From the NCBI RefSeq assembly GCF_020410765.1, contig NZ_CP084541.1, positions 5,103,001 to 5,167,000 on the forward strand: DNA of 64,000 bases. Direction: 5' to 3'. The DNA comes from Streptomyces marincola (GTDB lineage: Bacteria; Actinomycetota; Actinomycetes; Streptomycetales; Streptomycetaceae). The position numbers and the translations under genes are program-made. This document shows, in pieces, positions 17,428 to 24,599 of the stretch. Numbering within the stretch: the stretch's first letter is position 1; each line of letters opens with the position of its first letter. Below the pieces are notes generated by a model. It had not been told where the DNA came from and did no database searches. It worked only from the letters and a program-made list of their open reading frames with translations.

Positions 17428-19014
17428 TCAGGTCACGTTGACCACCACCGAGTGCCGTCCCGTGGCCCCGCCCGGGATCGGGTCGGAGCGGTCGGCGGTC
17501 TGCGTCTCGCCGGAACGGTCCGTGGCCCGCACCTCGATGCGGTGGCGGCCGGGGGAGGCGTCCCACTCCCAGCGCCACTGCCGCCAGGTGTCGGGGGAGT
17601 CCTCCTCGGCCAACTCGGCTTCCCGCCACGGGCCTTCGTCGACGCGCAGTTCGACCCTGTCGATGCCGGTGTGCTGGGCCCAGGCCACGCCCGCGACGCG
17701 CACCGGTCCCGCGGGCAGGCCGGCGAGGCCGCGCGGGGTGTCGATGCGCGACTGGGTCCTGATCGGTGCCTTCTCGGCCCAGCCGCGCTTCACCCAGTAG
17801 GCGTCGTAGTCCGCGAACGTGGTGAGTTCGAGCTCCGTCAGCCACTTGCAGGCGGAGACGTAGCCGTAGAGGCCGGGCACCACCATGCGCACCGGGAAAC
17901 CGTGGACGAACGGCAGCGGTTCGCCGTTCATGCCGAGCGCGAGCAGCGCGTCCCTGCCGTCCATGACCGTCTCAAGCGGCGTGCCGATCGTCATGCCGTC
18001 CACCGAACGGGACACCAGCTGATCGGCCGGTCCGCCGCGCGAGGGCGGGCGCACGCCCGCCTCGCGCAGCAGGTCGGCCAGCGGCACCCCGATCCAGCGG
18101 GCGTTGCCGGTGTACGGGCCGCCGACCTGGTTCGACACGCAGGTCAGCGTGATGCGCCGTTCGACGAGGTCCCGGCGCAGCAGGTCATCGAACGTGTGGG
18201 TCACCTGGCGTTCGACCCCGGCGCCGTGAATCCGCAGCCGCCACGCGCCCGCGTCCACCCGCGGCACGGTCAGCGCCGTGTCGATGCGGTAGAAGTCGGC
18301 GTTCGGCGTCAAAAACGGGCCCAGGCCCGGCACGGACAGCTCGGCGTCGCGCGGCACCGGGCCGGCCGGGGACGCGGGCGCGGGCAGCCGCACGGTGCCA
18401 CGGGCCGCCGCGGCCCTGGCCCGGCCCGCCTCGTTCACCCGGGAGGCGATCAGCCCGGCTCCGGCCGAGGCCGCGGCGACGGACCCGACGGCGGCCACGA
18501 ACCGACGCCGGTCGAACTCCCCGCCGTCCGCGCCGAGTCGGCGGCCGGCGCGGCCGGCGCCGACCTGCCCGGCCAGCAGCGTGAGCACCAGCGCCCCGGC
18601 CACCGCCCCGGCGGCGGACGGCAGCGCGTCGAACCGCTCCGCGCCGGGCCGGCCGGCCGCGGCGACCGCGCCCACGGCGCCGAACGCCAGCACCCCCGCC
18701 GCCGCGGAGCGCGGGAAACGCGGCGCGAGCACGCCGAGCACGAGCGCGGACGCCGCGATCAGCCCCAACGTGCCCAGCCGCAGAGCGAGTTTGTCGTGGG
18801 TGCCGAACGTGGCGATCGCCCAGTCCTTGACCGCCGCCGGGGTGCGGTCCACCACCGCGCCGCCGACGGCGGTGAGCGGACCCGCCTCGCGCCGCACGCC
18901 CGAGGCCACCAGTTCCGCCACCGCCAGCCCGGCCCCGGCAGCGAGCAGCCCGGAGAACGCCGCCGCGAGCACGGCGGCCCGCCGGCCGTTGTGGACCTTC
19001 TCCTCGTCGCTCAC
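17428..19014 (-). CDS. Membrane-anchored molybdopterin-dependent oxidoreductase (sulfite oxidase family)
   Basis: A 528-aa protein. The N-terminal 230 residues hold about five membrane segments. The sulfite-oxidase-type Mo-cofactor domain (about 265-420) has the presumed Mo-ligand Cys in LTCVSNQVGG. A C-terminal Ig-like Mo-co dimerisation domain ends at VVVNVT. Activity would face the cell exterior. GTG 19014 is chosen because the membrane region starts directly after it (VSDEEKVHNGRR); the frame is open further upstream but has Arg-rich shadow character. It is the first gene of the leftward oxidoreductase-fasciclin-sigK-rskA group. Confidence 0.9.
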   Translation of the reverse strand: MSDEEKVHNGRRAAVLAAAFSGLLAAGAGLAVAELVASGVRREAGPLTAVGGAVVDRTPAAVKDWAIATFGTHDKLALRLGTLGLIAASALVLGVLAPRFPRSAAAGVLAFGAVGAVAAAGRPGAERFDALPSAAGAVAGALVLTLLAGQVGAGRAGRRLGADGGEFDRRRFVAAVGSVAAASAGAGLIASRVNEAGRARAAAARGTVRLPAPASPAGPVPRDAELSVPGLGPFLTPNADFYRIDTALTVPRVDAGAWRLRIHGAGVERQVTHTFDDLLRRDLVERRITLTCVSNQVGGPYTGNARWIGVPLADLLREAGVRPPSRGGPADQLVSRSVDGMTIGTPLETVMDGRDALLALGMNGEPLPFVHGFPVRMVVPGLYGYVSACKWLTELELTTFADYDAYWVKRGWAEKAPIRTQSRIDTPRGLAGLPAGPVRVAGVAWAQHTGIDRVELRVDEGPWREAELAEEDSPDTWRQWRWEWDASPGRHRIEVRATDRSGETQTADRSDPIPGGATGRHSVVVNVT

Positions 19015-19292
19015 ATCCGTTCTTCGGCGCCGGACCGCCGCCGGATGGGTCGCGAACCGAGGAAAGTTCCGCGGCGCCGCCCGCCGCGAGCCGTTCAGGA
19101 GCCGGACGTCCCGAATGACGGGTGTAGCCACCCGACGAACCGCCCGGGCCCCGCGTGGGATTCGGGAGCGCAAGGTGGAACCGACCGCCCGCCACCGGCA
19201 GTTCGCCGCGGGCGCGGGACGGCTTCGGGGCCGGCGCTCGGTGCCCCGACGCCCGACGTCGCTCCTCCCGGCACAGGCCCGGCGGACAGGAG

Positions 19293-19310
19293 TGGTACCG
19301 ATTGGTACCA
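19293..19310. promoter_or_regulatory. Palindromic operator upstream of the PPOX-fold gene
   Basis: TGGTACC-GATT-GGTACCA is an 18-bp near-perfect dyad, 66 bp upstream of the ATG at 19376. The same GGwACC-GATy-GGTACC sequence occurs in the tetR/MFS intergenic region (20653-20668), so the TetR protein encoded at 20079-20618 very likely binds both. Confidence 0.65.
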
Positions 19311-19375
19311 TCTTGGGGAAGGGGCGTCGCCGGGTCGGCCCGCCGCCCCGGGGGCGACGGAGGAGAGGACCTCGG

Positions 19376-19999
19376 ATGAGTCGTTACGCACATCTGGCGT
19401 ACACGGAGAGCGTGCGCGAGGTGCAGCGCGAGCAGGGCAGCGCCCTGGTGGGCATCCGCCGGCTCGCGCACGAGGACACGCCGGACCCGATCGGCCCGCG
19501 GGAGGCCGCGTTCATCGAGTCACGGGACGGGTTCTACTTGGCCAGCGTGAGTGAGACGGGCTGGCCCTACGTGCAGTTCCGCGGCGGGCCGCCCGGCTTC
19601 GCGCACGTGCTCGACGAGCACACCATCGGCTGGGCGGACGTGCGCGGCAACCGGCAGTACATCACCACGGGCAACGTGCGCGCCGACGGGCGGGTGGCGC
19701 TGTTCCTCATGGACTATCCGCGCCGGGCGCGGCTGAAGATCTTCGGCCGGGCCGGGGTCAGGCCCCTGGAGAGCCACCCGGAGCTGGCGGAACGGCTGGG
19801 CCGCACGCGCACCGACGGCCACGTGGAGCGGCTGGTCGTCGTCACGGTCGAGGGCTTCGACTGGAACTGCGCGCAGTACATCACCCCGCGCTTCTCCGAG
19901 GCCGAGGTGGCCGAGGCGCTCGCGCCCGTGCGCTCGCGCATGGCCGAGTTGGAGGCGGAGAACAAGGCGTTGCGCGAACGGCTGGCCGGCAGGCCGTGA
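19376..19999 (+). CDS. Pyridoxamine 5'-phosphate oxidase-fold flavoprotein
   Basis: A 207-aa split-barrel (PNPOx-like) protein. The FMN-binding strands include FYLASVSETGWPYVQFRGGPPGF and the later YITTGNVRADGRVALFLMDYP. The last 25 residues (RMAELEAENKALRERL) form a short coiled coil, probably for dimerisation. ATG 19376 follows GGAG-rich sequence. The substrate is unknown; family members reduce or bind F420, FMN or heme-type ligands. Its upstream operator is shared with the downstream tetR/MFS pair, which suggests a common response to a small xenobiotic molecule. Confidence 0.88.
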   Translation: MSRYAHLAYTESVREVQREQGSALVGIRRLAHEDTPDPIGPREAAFIESRDGFYLASVSETGWPYVQFRGGPPGFAHVLDEHTIGWADVRGNRQYITTGNVRADGRVALFLMDYPRRARLKIFGRAGVRPLESHPELAERLGRTRTDGHVERLVVVTVEGFDWNCAQYITPRFSEAEVAEALAPVRSRMAELEAENKALRERLAGRP

Positions 20000-20016
20000 C
20001 CGGCCGGGCCGCTTAC

Positions 20017-20070
20017 GGTCGTTGAACCTGGCCCGGCCGTTGAAGGTAGCTCGGCCGTTGGACCTGGCGT
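20017..20070. repeat. Three imperfect 18-bp tandem repeats
   Basis: Three consecutive 18-bp units (20017-20034, 20035-20052, 20053-20070) share the core GGCCGTTGrACCTGGC with a few substitutions. They fill the gap between the convergent 3' ends of the PPOX-fold gene and tetR. They may arise by replication slippage; no function is evident. Confidence 0.6.
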
Positions 20071-20078
20071 GCGGTGCG

Positions 20079-20618
20079 TCAGGAGAGCAGCTGCTCGGCC
20101 ATGCTCCGGGCCTGCCGCGCCGGTTCGCCGCTGCGCTCGCGCATCGCGGTGACGATCGCCCCCTCCATGAGGAGCGCGAGCTGGCGCGCGCGGCTGTCGC
20201 TGTCCTGGTGCCCCGCGTTGGCGAGCAACCGGGCGAGCAGGTCGGTGACCCGCTGCTTGTGCTCGCCGGCCAGCCGGTAGATCTCGCTGTCCGGGTCCGC
20301 GGTCTCGGCCATCGCGTTGATGAACGCGCAACCGTGGAAGCCGGGCTCCTCGGCGCCCTCGGCCAGGGCGTCGAACACGGCGAGCGGCCCCCCGCCGTGG
20401 GCGGCCACCCTGGCCTCCAGCCAGGCGCGCCACAGCCGGTCGCGCCGCTGGAGCACCGCGATGACGAGGTCGTCCTTGCTCGCGAAGTGCCGGTAGAAGG
20501 AGGCGCGGCCCACCCCGGACACGGACAGCAGGCGTTCCACCCCGACCGCGTGGATGCCTTCCGCGTAGAACAGTTCCTCGGCGGCCTCAAGGAGCCGGTC
20601 GCGAGCGCGCGTCGCCAT
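20079..20618 (-). CDS. TetR-family transcriptional repressor
   Basis: A 179-aa protein with an N-terminal TetR helix-turn-helix (residues 8-52; LLEAAEELFYAEGIHAVGVERLL then GRASFYRHFASKDDLV) and a C-terminal ligand domain. It is divergent from a (now truncated) MFS transporter gene and convergent with the PPOX-fold gene. Matching 16-18 bp palindromes in front of both targets indicate autoregulation and control of the PPOX gene. The inducer is unknown. Confidence 0.92.
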   Translation of the reverse strand: MATRARDRLLEAAEELFYAEGIHAVGVERLLSVSGVGRASFYRHFASKDDLVIAVLQRRDRLWRAWLEARVAAHGGGPLAVFDALAEGAEEPGFHGCAFINAMAETADPDSEIYRLAGEHKQRVTDLLARLLANAGHQDSDSRARQLALLMEGAIVTAMRERSGEPARQARSMAEQLLS

Positions 20619-20652
20619 GCCCTCACGGTAACCGATCGTGTTGACGCGGAAC

Positions 20653-20668
20653 GGAACCGATCGGTACC
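20653..20668. promoter_or_regulatory. TetR operator in the tetR/MFS intergenic region
   Basis: GGAACC-GATC-GGTACC is a 16-bp dyad with one mismatched pair, matching the operator at 19293-19310. Two related partial sites, GGTAACCGATCG (20628-20639) and GATCGACCAGTACCG (20683-20697), flank it, so cooperative binding is possible. Confidence 0.65.
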
Positions 20669-20711
20669 GTTCGGCGAAACGGGATCGACCAGTACCGAAT
20701 CGAGGATTCCC

Positions 20712-21074
20712 ATGGCGCGTCCGTCATCTCAGGGCGGCGGGGCATTAGCCCCGGATGACTCCGGCAAGGCCCCCGACGCGTCCGCGTGGCGCGGTGTCCT
20801 CGTCCTGGGCTTCGGCACCTTCGCCGTCGGCACCGACGAGTTCGTGCTCGCCGGCGTGCTCCACGAGTTCAGCGACTCGCTGGACGTCCCGGTCACCACC
20901 GCGGGCCAGGTCGTCACGGTCTTCGCCCTGACCTGCGCCGTGATGTCCCCCGTCCTCGGCACCCTCACCGCCGCCTGGCCGCGCCACAGAGTCCTCCAAC
21001 TCGCCGTCGCCCTCTACCTGATCGGCGTCATCGGCACCGCCCCGGCCCCCTCGTTCCCCCTGGTGCTCCGCTAA
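20712..21074 (+). pseudogene. Truncated MFS transporter (first ~120 residues only)
   Basis: The 120-aa product matches the N-terminus of a DHA1-type drug efflux MFS protein. TM1 reads GVLVLGFGTFAVGTDEFVLAGVL, TM2 starts at VTTAGQVVTVFALTCAVMSPVLG, and TM3 (VLQLAVALYLIGVIGT) is followed by APSFPLVLR and a TAA stop. A functional member has 12 segments and about 400 residues; no continuation is recognisable in any frame after 21074. Leu-12 is a TTA codon (20745-20747). The break coincides with the left edge of a region of different composition, so the deletion probably accompanied insertion of the following two-gene segment. Confidence 0.8.
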
Positions 21075-21347
21075 GGCGCCTTCGGGGGCAACGGATGGCC
21101 CCTGGCCTTGCCCGGGGGAGTAGTCGGCTCGTCCACCTACTGGCGGGTGTGGAAGGGATCTCGGGTACGCCCTTCCGCTGGGACACATTGACTCGCCGCT
21201 GGCTGGCCGCCCTTATGACCTGTGTCACGCCTGCATCAGGCTATGGCTGGACGCCAGGTGATCCACCGTCAGTATCACGGTTATATCAACGGCCGCGAGG
21301 AAGAGGCAAACACAAAAACGAACGAGCTGCGGAAGCGGAAGGGGGCC
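21075..21347. other. Gene-free junction between the broken MFS gene and the island operon
   Basis: No convincing coding sequence is present. Composition shifts from very GC-rich at the left to clearly lower GC after about 21170, with A-rich stretches near 21300-21330. I searched by eye for a copy of the tRNA-Arg 3' end, terminal inverted repeats of an insertion sequence or a recombinase fragment and found none. A T-run on the minus strand at about 21308-21319 lies downstream of the 21348-21396 hairpin. Confidence 0.4.
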
Positions 21348-21396
21348 AGTAGGCGGAGAGGCAGAGGCGAAGCTTGCCTCTGCCTCTCCGCCTACT
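21348..21396 (-). terminator. Perfect 21-bp inverted repeat at the end of the island operon
   Basis: Arms 21348-21368 and 21376-21396 are perfectly complementary (outer bases AGTAGGCGG / CCGCCTACT) around a 7-nt loop, GAAGCTT. The right arm contains the TAG stop codon of the 330-aa gene (21392-21394). As RNA on the minus strand it forms a long stable hairpin, most simply a transcription terminator or a 3'-end stabiliser. Confidence 0.75.
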
Positions 21397-22384
21397 GCGC
21401 GTCCCTATCTTCGTTCGGTGGAGCGACCCTGTGGCGGACTGTCACGGGGAAGTCGTCCGGGTCGTCAAACACCTCAATTACGTCATCTTCCGTGGGCATG
21501 CCCAGGAAAAGGTAATCGGTGACGGTGTTGCCACCCCCTCGTGCGAGTCTGCGACGCTCCTCGACGACCAGGTGAACCTCATCACCGAGTTTCCACGGAA
21601 CTTGCGTTATTTCCCCAGGGTCGAACTTGACAGAGATGGCAGGGCTCGACGGTGGTTTGATCACCGCGACGCCAGATAGCTTCATTTCTGTCACTCGGCC
21701 GAAGATTGTTGACTGCACTCGCGTGAGAGCATCCTTGTGTGTCTTCCGCAACTCCCGGACGTATTGCTTTCCTGTTTCCGTAAGCGCTGAGCTGTTTACA
21801 GTGCCGTCGCCCGAATAATAGCGAAACTGGACGGCTAGATCGAAGCGATCGAGGGCGCTGACCAGCCGGGACAGGCTGGAAAGCATAGGCGTCCACTCGG
21901 TTACGTCTTCTCTTCCTTCGACAGTCTTGACGGCGTCGAAAAGTACACTGATGGCTTGCTCGGCCGCTTCGGGGGCATCGTCGCTACCCGCTGAATGGTT
22001 GTCGGTAGCGGGCTTCTGCGGTGCAGTATTAGAGGTCGTCGGCCGCACATGCAGAACTGTGCTCCCAGCCGAGATGCCGACCAGTTCGAGTTCCACGTCC
22101 TCGTCGGTTGAGGCCGTGACCCCGTCCTGCAGCGGCTTCAACAGCGCGTTGCCGACCGAAAAGCGCAGCCCTCCTCGGCCAGCTTCGCCGCCTGTGAGTC
22201 GGATGGTCAGCTCTTCCCTATGGCGAGCAGTCGGATGCCACCTTCGAACTGAAGAGAGCCACTGTATTCTTTGCGCTGTGTCGACAGTGTCTTCGTCTAG
22301 TTCGGTGGTGTCCTCATGTTCGAGCCACTCGTCCAGGTCTGCGCGATGGCTCTCTAGGACGCGCTGACGCCAGTTCGTGGTCAC
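21392..22384 (-). CDS. Unknown 330-aa protein, coupled partner of the NTase-like gene
   Basis: A 330-aa protein from GTG 22384, which overlaps the upstream stop codon (GTGA). It is soluble, acidic and without a recognised domain. An N-terminal part (1-85) contains WRQRVLESHRADLDEWLEHED. A central beta-rich block contains LELVGISAGSTVLHVRP. The region 150-230 contains LSRLVSALDRFDLAVQFRYYS, and the C-terminal beta-rich domain includes GRVTEMKLSGVAVIK. Third-position GC is visibly lower than in flanking genes, indicating horizontal acquisition. The tight coupling suggests it acts with, or neutralises, the nucleotidyltransferase-like protein; no function is established. Confidence 0.75.
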   Translation of the reverse strand: MTTNWRQRVLESHRADLDEWLEHEDTTELDEDTVDTAQRIQWLSSVRRWHPTARHREELTIRLTGGEAGRGGLRFSVGNALLKPLQDGVTASTDEDVELELVGISAGSTVLHVRPTTSNTAPQKPATDNHSAGSDDAPEAAEQAISVLFDAVKTVEGREDVTEWTPMLSSLSRLVSALDRFDLAVQFRYYSGDGTVNSSALTETGKQYVRELRKTHKDALTRVQSTIFGRVTEMKLSGVAVIKPPSSPAISVKFDPGEITQVPWKLGDEVHLVVEERRRLARGGGNTVTDYLFLGMPTEDDVIEVFDDPDDFPVTVRHRVAPPNEDRDAQ

Positions 22385-22971
22385 AGCGACACCTCCAAGT
22401 AGCCTCGTCTCGGTGCGGCACTTTCCAGTGTAGGCGCGTCCTTCGCGCCGGCTGGCCTGCACCGCTGCCACCAGTCGTCCCATGCGCCGCGCTGGCGCAG
22501 ATACTCAAGCTCAGTGTGCTCGAGTTCCTCCAGGTCAAACACCGACCGCACCGGCCTGTAGCGCACTTCGAGCGCGGAGAGGAGGTATTCCCTCTCAGTG
22601 TGGACCCGAGTGAAAGCCCGCGTCATCCAGCCAGCTCTAGGTTTCCCCTTGATGGCCGTAGCCGCCGCGTCGTTGACGAAGACGGTGACGTCAGCGTTCC
22701 GAGGGTCGACGCGAGAGCTTACGAAACTGCCACCGAGCCACACAGAGTGAACCAAGGACTCACCCTGGAGAACATCGCTGAAGTGCTCGTCAAGGATGAA
22801 GAAGCGACCCATGTAGCGCTCAAACCCATCCCATATCTGCTCTCTGGTCGCGCTCTCCTTGAAGCGACTGCTCTCCACGAGTAGCGCGCGGGCCTCGTCC
22901 GCCTCTACCCGGTACCTGCCAGGTGCCAGGAAGTAGTCTTGACCGTTCGCACACACACTGAAGTCGAGCAC
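22381..22971 (-). CDS. Nucleotidyltransferase-like protein (DUF6932-type)
   Basis: A 196-aa protein. GTG 22971 has GGGGG 5 bp upstream; GTG 22977 would add two residues. The middle contains FERYMGRFFILDEHF, then HSVWLGGSFVSSRVDPRNADVTVFVND. The G-G-S-F-V-S then A-D-V-T-V arrangement matches the GS...D-x-D core of minimal nucleotidyltransferases such as DUF6932, but the first catalytic Asp of the usual DxD appears replaced (N-A-D-V-T). The rest has no recognised domain. It is the first gene of a two-gene operon with a partner overlapping by 4 bp, in a lower-GC segment next to a tRNA gene. NTase-plus-partner pairs include toxin-antitoxin and antiphage modules, so such a role is plausible but unproven. 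Confidence 0.7.
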   Translation of the reverse strand: MLDFSVCANGQDYFLAPGRYRVEADEARALLVESSRFKESATREQIWDGFERYMGRFFILDEHFSDVLQGESLVHSVWLGGSFVSSRVDPRNADVTVFVNDAAATAIKGKPRAGWMTRAFTRVHTEREYLLSALEVRYRPVRSVFDLEELEHTELEYLRQRGAWDDWWQRCRPAGAKDAPTLESAAPRRGYLEVSL

Positions 22972-23089
22972 CGACACCCCCTGAGTCTCGCCAGCCCTCG
23001 GACGCTACACGAACCCTCTGACAACCGGTAGCGCATGGGTGTCCCTGGTTCAGCGACCATGTCGGAGGTGTGTCGCGCATGTTGAGAGG

Positions 23090-23131
23090 GAACAAAAAAG
23101 GGACGGGAGTCAGTGATACTGACTCCCGCCC
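23090..23131 (-). terminator. Rho-independent terminator downstream of tRNA-Arg
   Basis: On the minus strand the hairpin GGGCGGGAGTCAGT / ACTGACTCCCGTCCC has a 3-nt loop and is followed by TTTTTTGTT (23090-23099). This is a textbook intrinsic terminator, rare in such GC-rich DNA, placed about 50 nt after the 3' end of the tRNA. Confidence 0.85.
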
Positions 23132-23184
23132 TCTTCTGTCGGCATGCGCCCTGGTCAGCTTGATCTCTGCTGTTCCTAGGCGAG

Positions 23185-23256
23185 TGCCCCCGGCAGGATT
23201 CGAACCTGCGCACACGGCTCCGGAGGCCGTTGCTCTATCCCCTGAGCTACGGGGGC
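23185..23256 (-). tRNA. tRNA-Arg (anticodon CCG)
   Basis: The minus strand folds as a full 72-nt cloverleaf. The acceptor stem GCCCCCG pairs with CGGGGGC with discriminator A73, the D arm is GCTC...GAGC, the anticodon stem ACGGC/GCCGT carries the loop CTCCGGA (anticodon CCG, reading CGG codons), and the T arm GCAGG-TTCGAAT-CCTGC is normal. CCA is not encoded. Its 3' end faces the lower-GC two-gene segment, the usual orientation for integration of mobile elements at tRNA genes, but no duplicated 3' end was found. Confidence 0.97.
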
Positions 23257-23402
23257 GGGCTTGCCGCCCTGCTGGGCGACGTGAAGGACTCTATCAGCTC
23301 CCGGCGGGTCCCCCCTACCGGCGTTGTCCGCACGCGGGTACGGGCGCCGCTACCCGTGGGTACAACTTCGGGAAAGCCCGGACGCCGCGCGGGGCCGCCG
23401 CC

Positions 23403-23408
23403 TACTCT
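23403..23408 (+). promoter_or_regulatory. -10 element for a leaderless transcript of the response regulator gene
   Basis: TACTCT lies 6 bp before GTG 23415, the spacing expected if transcription starts at the start codon itself. No ribosome binding site is present, which fits. The next gene (GTG 23846) shows the same arrangement with TACGCT at 23834-23839. Confidence 0.4.
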
Positions 23409-23414
23409 GGACGG

Positions 23415-23845
23415 GTGCCAGGCGCTGTGAGCCGGGTCCTCGTCGTCGACGACAGCCAGGTCATCCGGCAGTTGATCAAGGTCAACCTTGAGCTGGACGG
23501 GTTCGAGGTCGTGACCGCGGCGGACGGTGCCGAGTGCCTGGAGACGGTGCACCGCTTCCGCCCCGACGTGATCACGCTCGACCTCGTCATGCCGCGTCTC
23601 GACGGAACGCGCACGGTCGGGCGGCTGCGCGTCGACCCGAGGACCGCGGCCATCCCCCTCGTGCTGGTGTCCGCGAGCGCGGGGGACGGCGCCCCCGCGG
23701 GGATCGACGCGTTGCTCGCCAAGCCCTTCGAACCCGCCGAACTGGTCGGGCTCGTCCGCATGCTGTGCGACCGCGGGCGGGCGGACGCCGTCCGAGGGGT
23801 GAAACCGCCGGTGGGCGGGGCGCCGGTCTCTCGTACGCTTGCCCC

Positions 23846-23849
<4 letters not shown>
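23415..23849 (+). CDS. Stand-alone response regulator receiver protein
   Basis: A 144-aa single receiver domain without an output domain. The acidic pocket lies in VLVVDDSQVI, the phosphorylation site is the Asp in VITLDLVMPRLDG (about residue 58), and the conserved Lys is in LLAKPFEPAEL. No histidine kinase is adjacent. The start could be GTG 23415 or 23427; neither has a ribosome binding site, and a -10-like TACTCT directly upstream suggests a leaderless mRNA. In Streptomyces this gene is a standard neighbour of nrtL-lysA-hom (from memory). It overlaps nrtL by 4 bp. Confidence 0.9.
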
Positions 23850-24580
<731 letters not shown>

Positions 24581-24599
24581 CAGACAGAGGAATCCCGTC

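Noticed and set aside
21075..21300. Remnant of the MFS C-terminus or of a transposase in the junction
   Set aside because: Short frames there show no convincing membrane segments or DDE/recombinase motifs.
21075..23185. Duplicated tRNA-Arg 3' end (att site) at the left edge of the island
   Set aside because: No copy of the last bases of the tRNA was found by eye near 21075-21350, so site-specific integration at the tRNA is not demonstrated.
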